From Spirodela intermedia (Eukaryota; Streptophyta; Magnoliopsida; Alismatales; Araceae), in NCBI GenBank assembly GCA_902729315.2, contig LR746266.1:5896259-5960258 (forward strand): a stretch of DNA of 64,000 nt, read 5' to 3'. Position numbers and translations under genes: made by a program. The notes under the pieces are model-generated. The model ran no database searches, was not told where the DNA came from, and was given only the letters and a program-made list of their open reading frames with translations. How positions within the stretch are numbered: position 1 is the stretch's first letter; each line of letters begins with the position of its first letter. Below, in pieces: positions 11,175 to 23,373 of this stretch.

Positions 11175-12950
11175 AGCAATGAGGAAATCAGGCTTTTTGT
11201 CATCTTTAGTGGTGATGGTCGTGTGCGGGGGCTTGGTGGCGTGGGGTTGAGTTTTTAACCGCATGTAGGGAGCATTTGACTTGTTGTCGAAGTCCTTTTG
11301 GAAAGTACGCTTGTCGTCTTTTCTCGTCCACAGCTCCGAGGTCCCCTCCCTCTCTCTCTCTCTCTCTCCTCTTCTCCTCTACCCGCTTCTTTTCCTCCTC
11401 TATTCACTTTGTAAAAAACCTCACACACTCTTTCTCTCTCTTCCATTCACTGTCTGGAGCGCGAGACCCGAAAAAGGGTGAAAGTGAAAGAGGGCAAGGA
11501 GGCCCGATTCCCTCTGGCCGTGTGGCGGCTGTCTCTGGTCTCTAGATAGACAGAGAGATGGGCATGCCGGTTTACCCACTTTCTCTCTCTACCCCCCGCC
11601 CCCGGTAAAAGGGAGCGCTTTCGCCCCCTTGTCTGAAGGTCGAACCACCGGCGAAGGCACTGAGACGACGCACAGAATGGCACTGAGGGTCGGAGAGAGA
11701 GAGAGGGGGTCTGTAGCCCCTGCCATTCAGATGAACGTTGCCCCGTCGCCATCCGGGGCAGAAGCCAGCATGGAAATGGGGAGCGACGCGAGAAGAGAGA
11801 ACGACGCTTCCCTTCGGTGTTTGTAAGCTCGTTGATCTGTTGAATCGATACGTCAGCTCTTTTTCTGAGGGAAGATCGTCGTCTTCTTCTCGTGTGAGGA
11901 TCTAAAAGATTCCTGCCCTCACCATGTCAACGGGTGGAGGAGGAGGAGAGAACCCATTGGAGGCCTCTGTAAGTCTTCAGAGCCTCTGGGGTCGATGCCA
12001 GAGCCGCCGGCGGGATCAGGAAGCCAGCGCGCCAGCCGTTTCTTCGGTCAGACAACGCCGGCATCCTCCGAGGCCTACAGACCCATTTCCTTCCTCTCCC
12101 TCCCTCCCCCCGTATAAACTTTTCGAAGGCAAGCTTTTCTGAACGTGTCCCCTTTCTCGATCTCACAGGCCGAGACGCAGAGAGAGACAGAGAGAGACAG
12201 AGAGAGAGGAGAGATGATGGGTTCTTCCCGATTTCTTCCGTTGTAGAATAACTAATATCAAATCTCTGTTCTGGTGTGGGAAGGCGACTTCCATGGCGAT
12301 TACTTTAGTGGGGAATCTCTGACAAACGGTAGTTCTCCGGCGGAGGAGGACAACCGGCGTACCTCCGGCGAGCACCCCCTCCGGCATATCGGCGAGCAGA
12401 AACCCTCCTCGGAGCGCAGCCGCCCCTTATCCCCCGCTTTCGTCCCTTTTGAGGGTTTCTTCTTTCCCCAGCTTTAACCCCCTCTCAAAGCTCTCAACAT
12501 TCTCCGGACAAAGATCCCCTTGTCTTTTTTGCTTAATCCTCCCCCCACCCCACCCCCACCCCCGGCGGAGTGGCAGCTCATCCGACGATGGACAGACACG
12601 GCCTCCGGTCGCCAGGCATCGCCGGGAACCACCCTCCGAGGTCGCCGGCGCCTGCGGAGGCCTAAACTATGCGAGTTGACCCTCACCTAAACTCTGCAAG
12701 TTGCTCAAAGAGAACATTGACATCTGAACGGCCTGTCAACTGGGCAGAATGATTGATGTAGAGCTCCGGCGACCGGCGCCGGACGTGGAGAAGATGAGAC
12801 GTTCGTTTCCTCGGGGAGAGGGTGAGCGGAAAGTCGCTCCACCAAACTCCCTCATTATTAAAATGGGCAGTCACCGGAGATCGTCTTGTCCTCACAGTCC
12901 CTTCCTGCCACCATTTTTATCGTCTCCCCAGGTCTCCAGGGGAGGGGATT
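11017..12950. other. Spacer between the TOD1-like and MIP1-like genes
   Basis: Holds a long CT tract at about 11131-11168, a second at 11349-11368 and AGAGAGAC repeats at 12179-12207. A TATA-like string (GTATAAACT) lies near 12110, but no open frame downstream of it resembles a known protein. Small frames here are proline/serine or CT driven. Nothing else was recognised. Confidence 0.45.
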
Positions 12951-12956
12951 CGGGTG

Positions 12957-12964
12957 TATAAATA
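12957..12964 (+). promoter_or_regulatory. TATA box of the MIP1-like gene
   Basis: TATAAATA lies about 390 bases before the ATG at 13353. Transcription would start near 12990, giving a leader of about 360 nt that holds a 26-codon upstream ORF (13013-13093). Confidence 0.6.
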
Positions 12965-13012
12965 TGAGTCGGAGAACCTTTCTTCTATCTCCATAGCTTG
13001 TGGTCGCAGCGA

Positions 13013-13093
13013 ATGATGGCGGCTCCGGTGGTGGGGAGGCGGCCTGTCATGGCACGGTGGGGCGCGGCGGCGCTCTGGAAAAGGCGACGTTGA
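13013..13093 (+). other. Upstream ORF in the MIP1-like leader
   Basis: Starts with two consecutive ATGs and encodes 26 residues (MMAAPVVGRRP...) before TGA at 13091-13093. It lies between the proposed transcription start (about 12990) and the main ATG at 13353, so it could reduce translation of the main frame. It depends on the transcription start being placed correctly. Confidence 0.4.
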
Positions 13094-13352
13094 CGGGAAC
13101 CAGAGGGCCACCGGGAGCGTCTTCTCTGGCGGTGGGTTTCTCTTCCCTGGCCCCATCTTCTCGCCGGGCATTGTTGTCGTCGGGCGGCCCTCAGCGGGTT
13201 CGCCGTCGCCTCCGAGCCCTCCTGGTCGGCGTTTTGTCCCCCTCTGGAGAAGCTTTCGGCAGCGGAATATGCCTACCCTTCCCTGTTGCGCTGCTCTGGT
13301 CTGAGGGCTTCTCAGGCAGGAAGCAAGCCGGGATCCTGCGTCTCGCCGGAGA

Positions 13353-15496
13353 ATGGGGTTCGATGTGAGCCATCTCCCCCAGTTTCAGTCCCTGCATTCT
13401 TCTCTCAAGACCCTAGGCTCCAGGAAGGCCATCTTTTCCCGCCATAAACGCTGCAAGAGGTACCTGCTCAGTCTTCCCTTCCCGAGGTCCTCCTCCTCCT
13501 CCCCTCTGTAACTTCCTCTGCAGATGCTGCGATCTGTGCCGAGAGAAATCGGGAGATGCAGTAGTAACATCTTCACGTTCTTGTGGATTCCTCCCACCCT
13601 TTTCTCTTGTTCTAATCTCGGTTCCTGCTTTCTGGGAGCTCAGCGATTCCGACAGGAGGCTCAACGGAGACGATCCGGATCTCCCCCGCGGAGCTTCTCC
13701 CCATGTGAAGATCGTAAGCCCCCGTGTTCAACTTCCCTTCTTCGGTTGAAGAAGATCAGAGCCCTTGCTCCCGTTCGTCGGAAATAGCTCGAACACCGGC
13801 AGTGTCTGATCTGATTTTTATTTTTTTTATAAAAAAAATTGAAGCACATCGAGCCAGCAAAGGATGAATCAGGCGCCGAGGGGGGGCCATTACCCGACGC
13901 CGAGGTCCAAAGCAACTTACAGCAGGAGGTGCGTAGCTGAGCTTCTTCCCTACTGAATGGCTAGTAGTCTAGGGTTTATGACCCCAACGGGGCAGCTTTC
14001 ATCTCAGACCAGGGTTTCATCGAGGTTCATACATGGAATCTACATGGAATCTACATGGAATCCGTGAAATATGTTTCTCTACGATCACCAGTATGTTCTT
14101 CGCGACTGACTGATGATGAAGCATATCATCTTCTACCCTAGAAGGGAAGGCGAGCAAGGGGGATTACGATCCTAGAGAGTATAGTTTCCCTCGCGGAAGC
14201 TTTCGAATGGACTGGGAGATCCAACGCATGGCCTCCCAGACGAATAGATTTGGTGATCGCGCAATCCGTCATTGATTCCGGGTTCTTCCTCTCTCTCTCT
14301 CTCGCTCTCGCTGTCTCTGCGCAGATCTTACAGCTCGAGAAACGGCTGCAGGGCCAATTTTCCCTGCGTCACGCCCTGGAGAAAGCCCTGGGCTACAGAT
14401 CTTCAACGGTGGATGCTTCCGGCGATAATCTGATGCCGAAGGTCCCCCATCTGAAACCCATCTTCCTGAGTGGATGCTGAGCTTCTGATGCATCCAGACG
14501 CTGATGATCTATCTTTTACCTCTCTGGTTTCAGCCGACGAAGGAGCTGATAAGGGAGATCGCGGTGTTGGAGGTGGAGGTGAGGTACCTGGAGCAGTACC
14601 TGCTGTCCCTCTACCGGAAGGCGTTCGGGGATCAAGCTTCCTCGCTGTCTCCCTCTAGGGTTGGGGAGAGGTCCGAGCCACCGGCGGATGCCTCACAGTC
14701 TGTCGTTGCTCCCCATGGAGCCGCTGGATCGGAGAATCCCCCGGAGCAGGGGAATTCGTCGGACAGGGCCGCCGCCCCTGCTCCGCCGCCATGGAAGCAG
14801 GCCGGGGATTCCGGCCGCGAAGGGCCCTTCTCCGGTTGCCCGAGGAAGCTGACGGGACCCGGCGCCCACCGGAGCCACTCGGCGCTGTCCCAGCGCTCCA
14901 TCTGCTCCGGTAGAGGGTCGCCGCAGGCGGAGAACCTCGCGAGGGCCCTGCGGGAGTGCCACTCTCAGCCTCTGTCTTCCCTCGACGTACGCAATTGCCT
15001 CCGGCAAACCATCTTCTTCTTCTTCTTCTTGCTGGGTTCTTCGTCGTCTGGTTCTGATTCGCCGGCGGCGGTTTGCTACACAGAAGGAGGCCGGCGGCGC
15101 GCCGGAGGTGATCAGCCTGGCGGAGTACCTCGGCACGAGCATCGCGGACCACCTGCCGGAGACGCCCAACAAGCTCTCCGAGGACCTGGTGAAGTGCGTG
15201 GGCTCCATCTACTGCAAGCTGGCGGAGACGCCGCTGGTTTGCCCCCCCGGCCTCTCCTCCCCCGCCTCGTCGTCCTTCTCCTCGATGTGCCCCTTCTCTC
15301 CTCAGTACCAGGGCGACCCATGGAGCCCCGGCCGCCGCAAGGACCCCTCCTTGGACGCCTGGCTCGAGAACCCCTTCCGAGTCGAAGGCCTCAAGGAGTT
15401 CAGCGGCCCCTACAATGTCATGGTGGAGGTCCCCGCCTTCTGTCTCAGCGCCGATCGCCTCGTCGACGTCGAGGACATGCTCCACAGATACAAGTG

Positions 15497-15561
<65 letters not shown>

Positions 15562-16250
15562 AACTGTTTCTGCGGCTCCTGTGCTTCAGATCGCTCGCTC
15601 TTCGGTTGGAGTCTGTCGACCCGAGGAAGATGAAGCACGAGGAGAAGGTCGCCTTCTGGATCAACATCCACAACGCCTCGGTGATGCATGTGAGACTCGC
15701 GCTGTTCTTCCCTCCAGACTCGCGATGTTCTTGGTCCGCCGCCGCCGCCATCTTCCTCACATATCTGCGGAATTATTGCAGGCATATCTGACCCACGGGG
15801 TCCCCCAGAACAATCTGAAGCGGCTGGGTCTGCTCCTTAAGGTTGGGAAGCCAGCCGACGCCGATTAATCTCGCAGACGAAAAATCCTTGGCGGGATTCA
15901 TTGTTCTGACCCTCTTGGATCATCGTCCTCTTCCCCAGGCCGCATGCAACGTTGGAGGCCGGATCGTCACCGCCGACGCCATCCAGAATTCGATCCTCGG
16001 ATGCCGGACCCATCGCCCCGCGCAGGTCCTCCCCTGCCCAAAAGAGATCCCCTCCCGCTTCCTCCGCCATGGCTCACTGAAGCTTCATGTTCCTCCGTCT
16101 CTGCAGTGGCTGCGGGCCTTCCTCTCCCCGGGACTGAAGGTGAAGAAGGCTGACGACTGGCAGGCGTACGCCATCGATCACCCGGAGCCCCTCCTCCATT
16201 TCGCGCTCTGCTCAGGGAGCCACTCCGACCCGGCGGTACCTGCTCCGCTG

Positions 16251-16287
<37 letters not shown>

Positions 16288-16659
16288 ACGGAGGATCGTC
16301 TTGGTCGGTCATGGCTGATGCTGATCGGTGGAGTCTCTCTGCAGGTGCGGGTGTACTCGCCGAAGAGGCTGCTGCCGGAGCTTGAGAAGGCGAGGGAGGA
16401 GTACATACGGGCGGCGGTGAGCATTCGCCGGGAGCAGAAGATCCTACTCCCCAAGGTCGTGGAGGCCTTCGCCAAGGACGCCGGCCTGAGCCCGGCGGGC
16501 CTGCTGAGCATGATCCAGCGCTACCTCCCGCAGACGATACAGATGGCCATGCGGCGGTGCCAGCAGGGGAGGTCCCAGAAGGTGGTTGAGTGGGTTCCCC
16601 ACGGCCTGGCCTTCCGCTACCTGCTCTCCAGAGACCTCGCTAACTCCGATCTCAAGTGA
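13353..16659 (+). CDS. Ternary complex factor MIP1-type leucine zipper plus DUF547 protein
   Basis: Eleven coding exons: 13353-13459, 13644-13713, 13845-13928, 14325-14441, 14534-14986, 15084-15493, 15590-15689, 15782-15841, 15939-16025, 16107-16235 and 16345-16659. All junctions keep phase and give 643 aa. The leucine-zipper module (PF14389) spans about residues 88-160 with QLEKRLQGQFSLRHALEKAL and IREIAVLEVEVRYLEQYL. A low-complexity linker follows. DUF547 (PF04784) fills the C-terminal part with VAFWINIHNASVMHAYLTHG, IQNSILGCRTHRPAQWLRAF and HFALCSGSHSDPAVRVYS. The biochemical role of this family is not established. The first three exons are the least certain because the N terminus is poorly conserved; they rest on phase and splice sites. 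Introns 4, 6 and 10 are short and pyrimidine-rich. Confidence 0.85.
15499..15561 (+). repeat. Long CT microsatellite in intron 6 of the MIP1-like gene
   Basis: About 31 CT units begin five bases after the GT donor at 15494 and occupy most of this 96-bp intron, leaving only about 28 bases before the acceptor. Confidence 0.9.
16252..16285 (+). repeat. CT microsatellite in intron 10 of the MIP1-like gene
   Basis: About 16 CT units lie between donor 16236 and acceptor 16344. Confidence 0.85.
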
Positions 16660-16966
16660 CGTCTGTATATATTATATACAGCTAGGGCTGATGATGATGG
16701 AGCAACACTGTACAGAGAGATGAGGATGGAAGGGAAGATTTCGATGTTATTCGTCGAGATTTCGGTGAATCGTGACTGACCCAGAAAAAAAATTGTTTTC
16801 CAAGAGAGAGAGAGAGAGAGAAAGAGAAGGTGGTTGACCTGTGTTTGCAAGTCAGCGCGGGGATCGATTATTTATGGATTAAACAACGGAATTAGTTATT
16901 CATTCGCGAGAGAACTAGATGAGGGTGAGATTTCTCGGAGGAGACGACGATGTCGGTGGGAACTGG
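16660..16966. other. Convergent 3' spacer between the MIP1-like and MIZ1-like genes
   Basis: Only 307 bases separate the two stop codons. It is AT-rich near 16660-16680 and holds a GA tract at about 16804-16822. Both genes must terminate here; no distinct hairpin was seen. Confidence 0.5.
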
Positions 16967-17692
16967 CTACCGCCGCCACCGGTAAAAGAAGAAGCTGAGC
17001 ACATGACTCAGGTCGCCGTCTGGGTCCACCAGGTAGTACGACTCAGAGTCGGGCGATCCCACCACCCTATCGAAGCTCCCCCGCAGGTACTTGCACCCGC
17101 CTGTCCCCTCCGGCGACTGCGACGGCGACGCAGGCGCCGCCGCCGCTATATCGGGGGGAAGGATCCCAGCGCCCGTGGAGACCGTCCTCGTAACCTCCAG
17201 AAGCCGAGCCTCCCTCTCCGTCATCTGCGGGCGAGTCGCAAGCCCGGCCTTCATCCCGTTGAGGGAAACTTTCCACACTTCCGTCGCCTCCAAAAGCGGC
17301 TTCGCCGCCGTCACGTCGTCTAAACTCAGGCACTCGAGGGAGATGCGCCACCCGCCGTCGCGGATGCCAGCAGCGAATTCGGTGGCGATGAGGGGGAGCT
17401 CGACGAAGAGGTGAGGAGGTGCCGATGGGTCGAGCTGAAGACAGAGCCTCACCTTCTTATTCTCGTGGCAGATGACGGTGCCCGTGACGGCGGCGGCGCC
17501 GCCCCCGTGATGCTGGCTGCCGAGGGGTGAAGGGGAGAGGAAAGAGAGAGCCGGCAGCCTGAGTGCCCAGCATGGCAGCAGTAGGTGCTCCACGACGGGA
17601 CGGAGGAGGCCCGTCAGGCACGCACTCCTGTGCCCGCCGCCGCCGTCTGCTCCGACGCCGGAGTTGAGGCTACCACCTGTACCAGAAGACAT
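16967..17692 (-). CDS. MIZU-KUSSEI1 (MIZ1)/DUF617 domain protein
   Basis: Single exon of 241 aa. After a Gly/Ser-rich N terminus, the MIZ1 domain (PF04759) runs from about residue 70 to the end. Family landmarks are GTVICHENKKVRLCLQL, LFVELPLIATEFAA, WRISLECLS, VWKVSLNGMKAGLATR, VSTGAGILP, YLRGSFDRVVGSPDSESYYL and LSHVLSFFFYR. MIZ1 itself is needed for root hydrotropism and associates with the endoplasmic reticulum; other members are less understood, so only family membership is claimed. ATG 17692 was chosen because the longer open frame enters the CT tract and leader; a TATTTAT element about 35 bases further upstream fits this start. Its 3' end faces the MIP1-like gene and its 5' end faces the phytoglobin gene. 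Confidence 0.9.
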   Translation of the reverse strand: MSSGTGGSLNSGVGADGGGGHRSACLTGLLRPVVEHLLLPCWALRLPALSFLSPSPLGSQHHGGGAAAVTGTVICHENKKVRLCLQLDPSAPPHLFVELPLIATEFAAGIRDGGWRISLECLSLDDVTAAKPLLEATEVWKVSLNGMKAGLATRPQMTEREARLLEVTRTVSTGAGILPPDIAAAAPASPSQSPEGTGGCKYLRGSFDRVVGSPDSESYYLVDPDGDLSHVLSFFFYRWRR

Positions 17693-19204
<1,512 letters not shown>

Positions 19205-20151
19205 ACTTCCTTCCTTCCTTCCCTATCGTCGCTCCTCCCTCTCCGTGGGGGAGGACTGCACATACGATGATACTTACTCTCTTACGGATGTCATCTTCCC
19301 TCCGTCCAATAAGTCGTAGCTTATGAAGACCCATCTCTCTCCACTCTCATGGTCTCCCGAGGTGTCTGATTGACGAAACTATCGTGGTTGGATCCCCTCC
19401 GCCGGCGCCGGCGCCGGCGCCGGCCTCTGCGGGGAGGAGAGACAACCTCCCTCTCTCTCTCTCTCTCTCTCTCCTCTACTCTATCGCCGATGCCGAGGCA
19501 GGCTGCCACGCGCCCTACTCGAGGTGTCAACTGGGAAGAGACCAGGAGCTCGTCCAAGGCTAGAATATCAAACGATTTTACGGAAGTCAAATAGTTCGGA
19601 TCATCAGAGCTCAATTCTGATTGGGCGATCGAGATATTGGACAGCAATGTCAAGTCAATCAAAAATTGTAGACTCTACTCGAATCTAGTCAAGAACTTTT
19701 TATCCGAATTGGGACGAAAAACTGTCCACTTTGCTAGAAAACATCCGCTCGTCGATCAGAATCGTTGACCGTATTCAGACCGCTACATAAAAATTAAAAA
19801 AAGGGGAAGAACGGGAATATGATGACACATATTTCCGCGGATTATCCATCGGTAGAGACTGAATTTTTTTATAAAATTCAAAAATGAGTAAAATATGGGG
19901 AAATAATCGCCAATCGTTGACTAAACCCCCATCCGTCGCCATCCCCAGTTGGGACATGCCAAGGTCCCATTTTTATATCCATTCCCCGTCGGTCTTGGGT
20001 GACCAGGGATTGACGAGATGACGAGGACGCGCAGCGATAATCATATGCAGAACAGCATTAACTCTGGCGTACTTTTAGGAAGTAATCGGTCAACGGGGTC
20101 GCCGTGTGGTGGAGGGATTAGAAGACCTGTCCCCAAGCCACCTAACCCACC
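19205..20151. other. Spacer between the phytoglobin and the first PADRE gene
   Basis: Includes a GC-only run of GGCGCC units (about 19399-19428) directly followed by a CT tract (19450-19473). The remainder, 19570-20080, is AT-rich and holds no recognisable gene. Confidence 0.45.
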
Positions 20152-20583
20152 TCAAACCCACCGCCACCCGGCTCCTCCGAGCACGGCGCGGAGAAGGAGA
20201 GACTTCGCCGGTTTCGGCGGCGGCGGGGTGGTAGCATGTCGAGGAAGGCGGCGGAAGGCGGTGGCGGCCATGCCGGCGAGTTGGCAGAGGTCGGGGAGGG
20301 AGAGTGGCCTTCGCAAGGAGGCGAGGGGGAGGAGGAAGTAGACCTGCCCCGACTGGAGCTCGGCGGCGTCCGCCACTCTCGCCGGAATCTCCCCCACGCG
20401 CATGGCCTCGCCGCTGCAGAGGTAGTATCCGGGGTTCTTGGCCTCCACGCCCGCCGCCGTCGACGTCCCCCCTGCGTACTCCCACGCCCTGCCGTCGCCC
20501 GCATGCACCACCTTCGCTGTGTCACCTGACTCCGCCGCTGTGCCGCGACCCCTCGCCGCTTCTGACGACCCGCAGGTTCCCAT
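20152..20583 (-). CDS. PADRE (DUF4228) family protein, first of two neighbouring copies
   Basis: Single exon of 143 aa. It starts MGTCGSSEA, giving a candidate N-myristoylation glycine and a palmitoylatable Cys4. It continues with KVVHAGDGRAWEYAGGTSTA, NPGYYLCSGEAMRVGEIP and LQSGQVYFLLPLASLRRPLS, the core of PF14009. PADRE proteins are small and partly disordered, and many are induced by pathogens or abiotic stress; their molecular role is unknown. A paralogue lies about 1.05 kb away in the same orientation. The C-terminal 30 residues (PPPPKPAK...) are low-complexity. Confidence 0.88.
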   Translation of the reverse strand: MGTCGSSEAARGRGTAAESGDTAKVVHAGDGRAWEYAGGTSTAAGVEAKNPGYYLCSGEAMRVGEIPARVADAAELQSGQVYFLLPLASLRRPLSLPDLCQLAGMAATAFRRLPRHATTPPPPKPAKSLLLRAVLGGAGWRWV

Positions 20584-21633
20584 GCCGCCGAGGGGAGACG
20601 GTAGGACTCCGCGAGACGGCCGGGGAGAAAGAGCCGGCGGGTTCCAACATCACAACGAGCAAATGGAATGGTGAAGTAGGTAGGTAGGTCCACCATTATT
20701 TGCTGGATTCAAACCAGACGATGGTGAACCTCGTTTGCGTGGGCTCCTCCCCTGCGGCTGTCGGATTAACGCCATTATCCGACGTTGTCGTCAGCGATTT
20801 GCCCATATCCGTGCCCTCTCTTCGGCCCCGTGCTTTAGACAGGGAATTTTCCTACTTCCGATGTTGAAGGACATGAGAGAGAGAGAGAGAGAGAGACGAC
20901 CTTTGTCGTTGGCGGTGATGCAACGGGAGAGATCAACGAGTCCCTCCAAGAAAGAGTCTATCTAGTCTTGTTCCAAGGTGAAAATGGCGCTCGATCATGA
21001 CGGCAACTGTTGTGGGTCAATCCCATACTTCTCCCCAAATTTGGATGATGACGATGACTAGTTGACTGAGACGATCTATATAGCCCCGTTTATCATTCAA
21101 TGGGGAAAATAATAGGAAATATCGTACCCCTTTTGTAAGAAGACGCATAGCCCTTAGTCAACGCTTTTTGTGGCAGGCGCACGGATTGATGAGAACAAAA
21201 AGTCAACTCAGGATTCTCAACCCACACTATACGTCTAGTTTCGATAAATATTACACCTTGATTTCTGTATGGGTTAATAATTACCAAGCATTCCCATTTT
21301 CCGCACATGTGAATGTAAGGGAGCAGCCGCCCCCTCTTTCTCTCTCTAGAACGCAAGAACAATGAATGATGCGCCCCTTCTCTGAAATGTTGTCTGTTGA
21401 GAAATGCTATGATGTTGACAAGATGACAGAAGCATCGCGGGACAATGTAAGTTAAACTGCCCCCCCTGGAATCTTTCCATGTCCTACCTCGATTGATCGC
21501 TTTTCTTGCGTTGTTCGCTTTGTGGGCGTGCGACGAGGATTTCCCTTCCTCGATGGGCGTCCTGCGGCTAACCATAGCCAATGGGGAGCAGCATATCGCC
21601 GGTTTTGTCTGGTTCTATCTGGGCTTCTTCTAC
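20584..21633. other. Spacer between the two PADRE genes
   Basis: Holds the promoter of the first PADRE gene (no clear TATA) and the 3' region of the second. A GA tract lies at 20876-20896. Short open frames here show no family resemblance. Confidence 0.45.
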
Positions 21634-22122
21634 CTACTCTGGAATGGCTGTCAACTTGGAGCAGAACTGGCGGCCGCCGGGACGGCCGTTCTTCGGCCGC
21701 CGCTTTGTCCGGGCTCCCGTTCCGGCGACCGAGAAGCCCCCCACGGGCACCACTCTCCGACCGTACTCCTCGCCGCTGGCCTTCCTTTCGCAGAATCCGG
21801 CGGCGCCGCCCCGCACCAGAGCGGAGCTCGCCTTGACGGCGAGGGCGGCCAGCTCCTCCGGCTGGAGCCGCCGCTTCAGCATGGAGCGCGGCAGGACGAA
21901 GTACAGCTGCCCCGGCCGCAGCTCCTCGTCGGCGCCCACCGCCGTCACATAGTCGTCGAACTCCATGTCATCGCTGTTGCAGACGAAGTACCCCGCCGCC
22001 TTGCCGAGAACCAGACCGGCCCTGGCGGGGCCGACGAATTCCTTGAGCTCCCCGTCCTCCATTATCACCTTCGTGCTCGCAGCGGCTTCCGACGCCGCCT
22101 GGCAGGACCCGCAAGCGCCCAT
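21634..22122 (-). CDS. PADRE (DUF4228) family protein, second copy
   Basis: Single exon of 162 aa starting MGACGSCQAA, again with an MGxC acylation-type N terminus. The core is KVIMEDGELKEFVGPARAG, YFVCNSDDMEFDDYV, LRPGQLYFVLPRSMLKRRL and EELAALAVKASSALV, matching PF14009. It ends in a basic tail (RTKRRPKNGRPGGRQ). ATG 22122 precedes the conserved N terminus; the longer open frame runs into the CT leader. A TATAAAG element sits about 90 bases upstream. The two copies share the domain but little sequence outside it, so the duplication is probably old. Confidence 0.9.
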   Translation of the reverse strand: MGACGSCQAASEAAASTKVIMEDGELKEFVGPARAGLVLGKAAGYFVCNSDDMEFDDYVTAVGADEELRPGQLYFVLPRSMLKRRLQPEELAALAVKASSALVRGGAAGFCERKASGEEYGRRVVPVGGFSVAGTGARTKRRPKNGRPGGRQFCSKLTAIPE

Positions 22123-22206
22123 CCTCCCCGAGAAACCTGCTCTTTGAGATCTCCCTCTTCGAGTGCAATAGGACCAGCGAGCACGAGAAGGGAGGAAAGG
22201 ACAGCT

Positions 22207-22209
22207 CTT

Positions 22210-22248
<39 letters not shown>
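22207..22248 (-). promoter_or_regulatory. TATA box and CT tract upstream of the second PADRE gene
   Basis: TATAAAG on the minus strand (22207-22213) is flanked on its upstream side by a GA run on the + strand (to 22248), which reads CT on the sense strand. Confidence 0.55.
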
Positions 22249-22251
<3 letters not shown>

Positions 22252-23172
22252 TCTGGTAGCGCATCGGGATATGTCCCCTCTTCGAGATGGCAATGCCAGG
22301 CTGGGGGTTGGTGCGGACAGGTTGTCTGGCAGGGCGGGAGGAAGACGATTCTGGCGCCGACTGAGGCCCGTCACCGGAGGGAATCCGGCGGAGGAGTCCT
22401 GTGGCTCTGGCGCCGGCACGCCGCCGGCTTATTATTATTTATAATTCGGGCCTGTCCGGTGGCCGCAGCACCGCCACGATAACCTCGGTCCCCTACCCCC
22501 CACCCCCCAGTCTCCACCCTCTCTGATATGAAATAAATCGCCGGAGCAGGAGGCGGCGGCGGAGGACAGGGAGACAAAAGAAAAATCCCAGAGAGGGGGC
22601 AGCTTTGGAGGGGAGGGGGAGGGACGAGAGAGACATCCATGGCCCACGAGATTCCTTCCCTCTGCTGTGGTCGTTTTCCTCATGCAGGAGATGCCACGAG
22701 GGGGCGGCGAGGTCCGCCAATGGCTGCCCCCGCGGGTGCATTATAATAACCAGACGAGAGAGAAACGCGGCCGCTGCTCTCCCTCCGGAGCAGGCAGCTG
22801 GCTGTGTCCCCGATCTAGGGCGACCCTCGGCGTAAAATAGAGGAAGAAGAGGGGAGACCGGGGGGCAGCGCCGGCGAGGGGCAGTGGGCGTTGACCCGCC
22901 CGCCCTGGGTTGTAGAAACATCGCGGCCCGACAATGAGACGGGAGCAGGCAATGTTATCCCCGTGAAGAAGCTCAGACCGATTTTTTAAAAAATGTTGCG
23001 CATCATTTCTATCAATTATCTGATTCAATAAAACATTTAATTAATTAATTAATTGTTATTTAAGAATATGTGTAATTAATCGATAGGGGTCGAGCCCAAG
23101 TTCGTTATCTTTGGTTAATAAACTATAATAAAGTGTTTTACTTTTTATTTTTGTCAAATATAATGACGTTAG
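22249..23172. other. Spacer between the second PADRE gene and the copia element
   Basis: GC-rich to about 22930, then abruptly AT-rich with a TTAATTAATTAA run at about 23038-23052. No gene was recognised. The string GTTAG at 23168-23172 is the candidate left target-site duplication of the retrotransposon. Confidence 0.45.
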
Positions 23173-23373
23173 TGTCTAAGAGAAGAGATAATAGATAAGA
23201 GAGAAGAGAGAGAGAGAGAAAAAAGAGAATAGAATAATACAACACACATTCAACAATATAATCCGCAAGGATTTCTACTTAAACCATAGTGAAAAAATTC
23301 TACTCACTCCTAAATAGGCAAAGGCCTAATTAACCAAATATATGTAATTGAGCCAAACCCAATTACTTCAACA
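23173..23373 (-). repeat. 3' LTR of the copia element (left in the window)
   Basis: Begins TGTCTAAG and ends TTCAACA on the + strand. It shares with the right LTR the GAGAGAAAAAAGAGAAT, CACACATT and TAATTG(A/G)GCC blocks in the same order, but with many differences, pointing to an old insertion. Confidence 0.65.

Noticed and set aside
12111-12120. Second TATA-like string in the 11-13 kb spacer
   Set aside because: No plausible coding exon or splice pattern follows it before the better-supported TATA at 12957.
22493-22921. Minus-strand 142-codon frame next to PADRE-2
   Set aside because: Proline/serine-driven translation without domain similarity; competing frames on the other strand are equally long.
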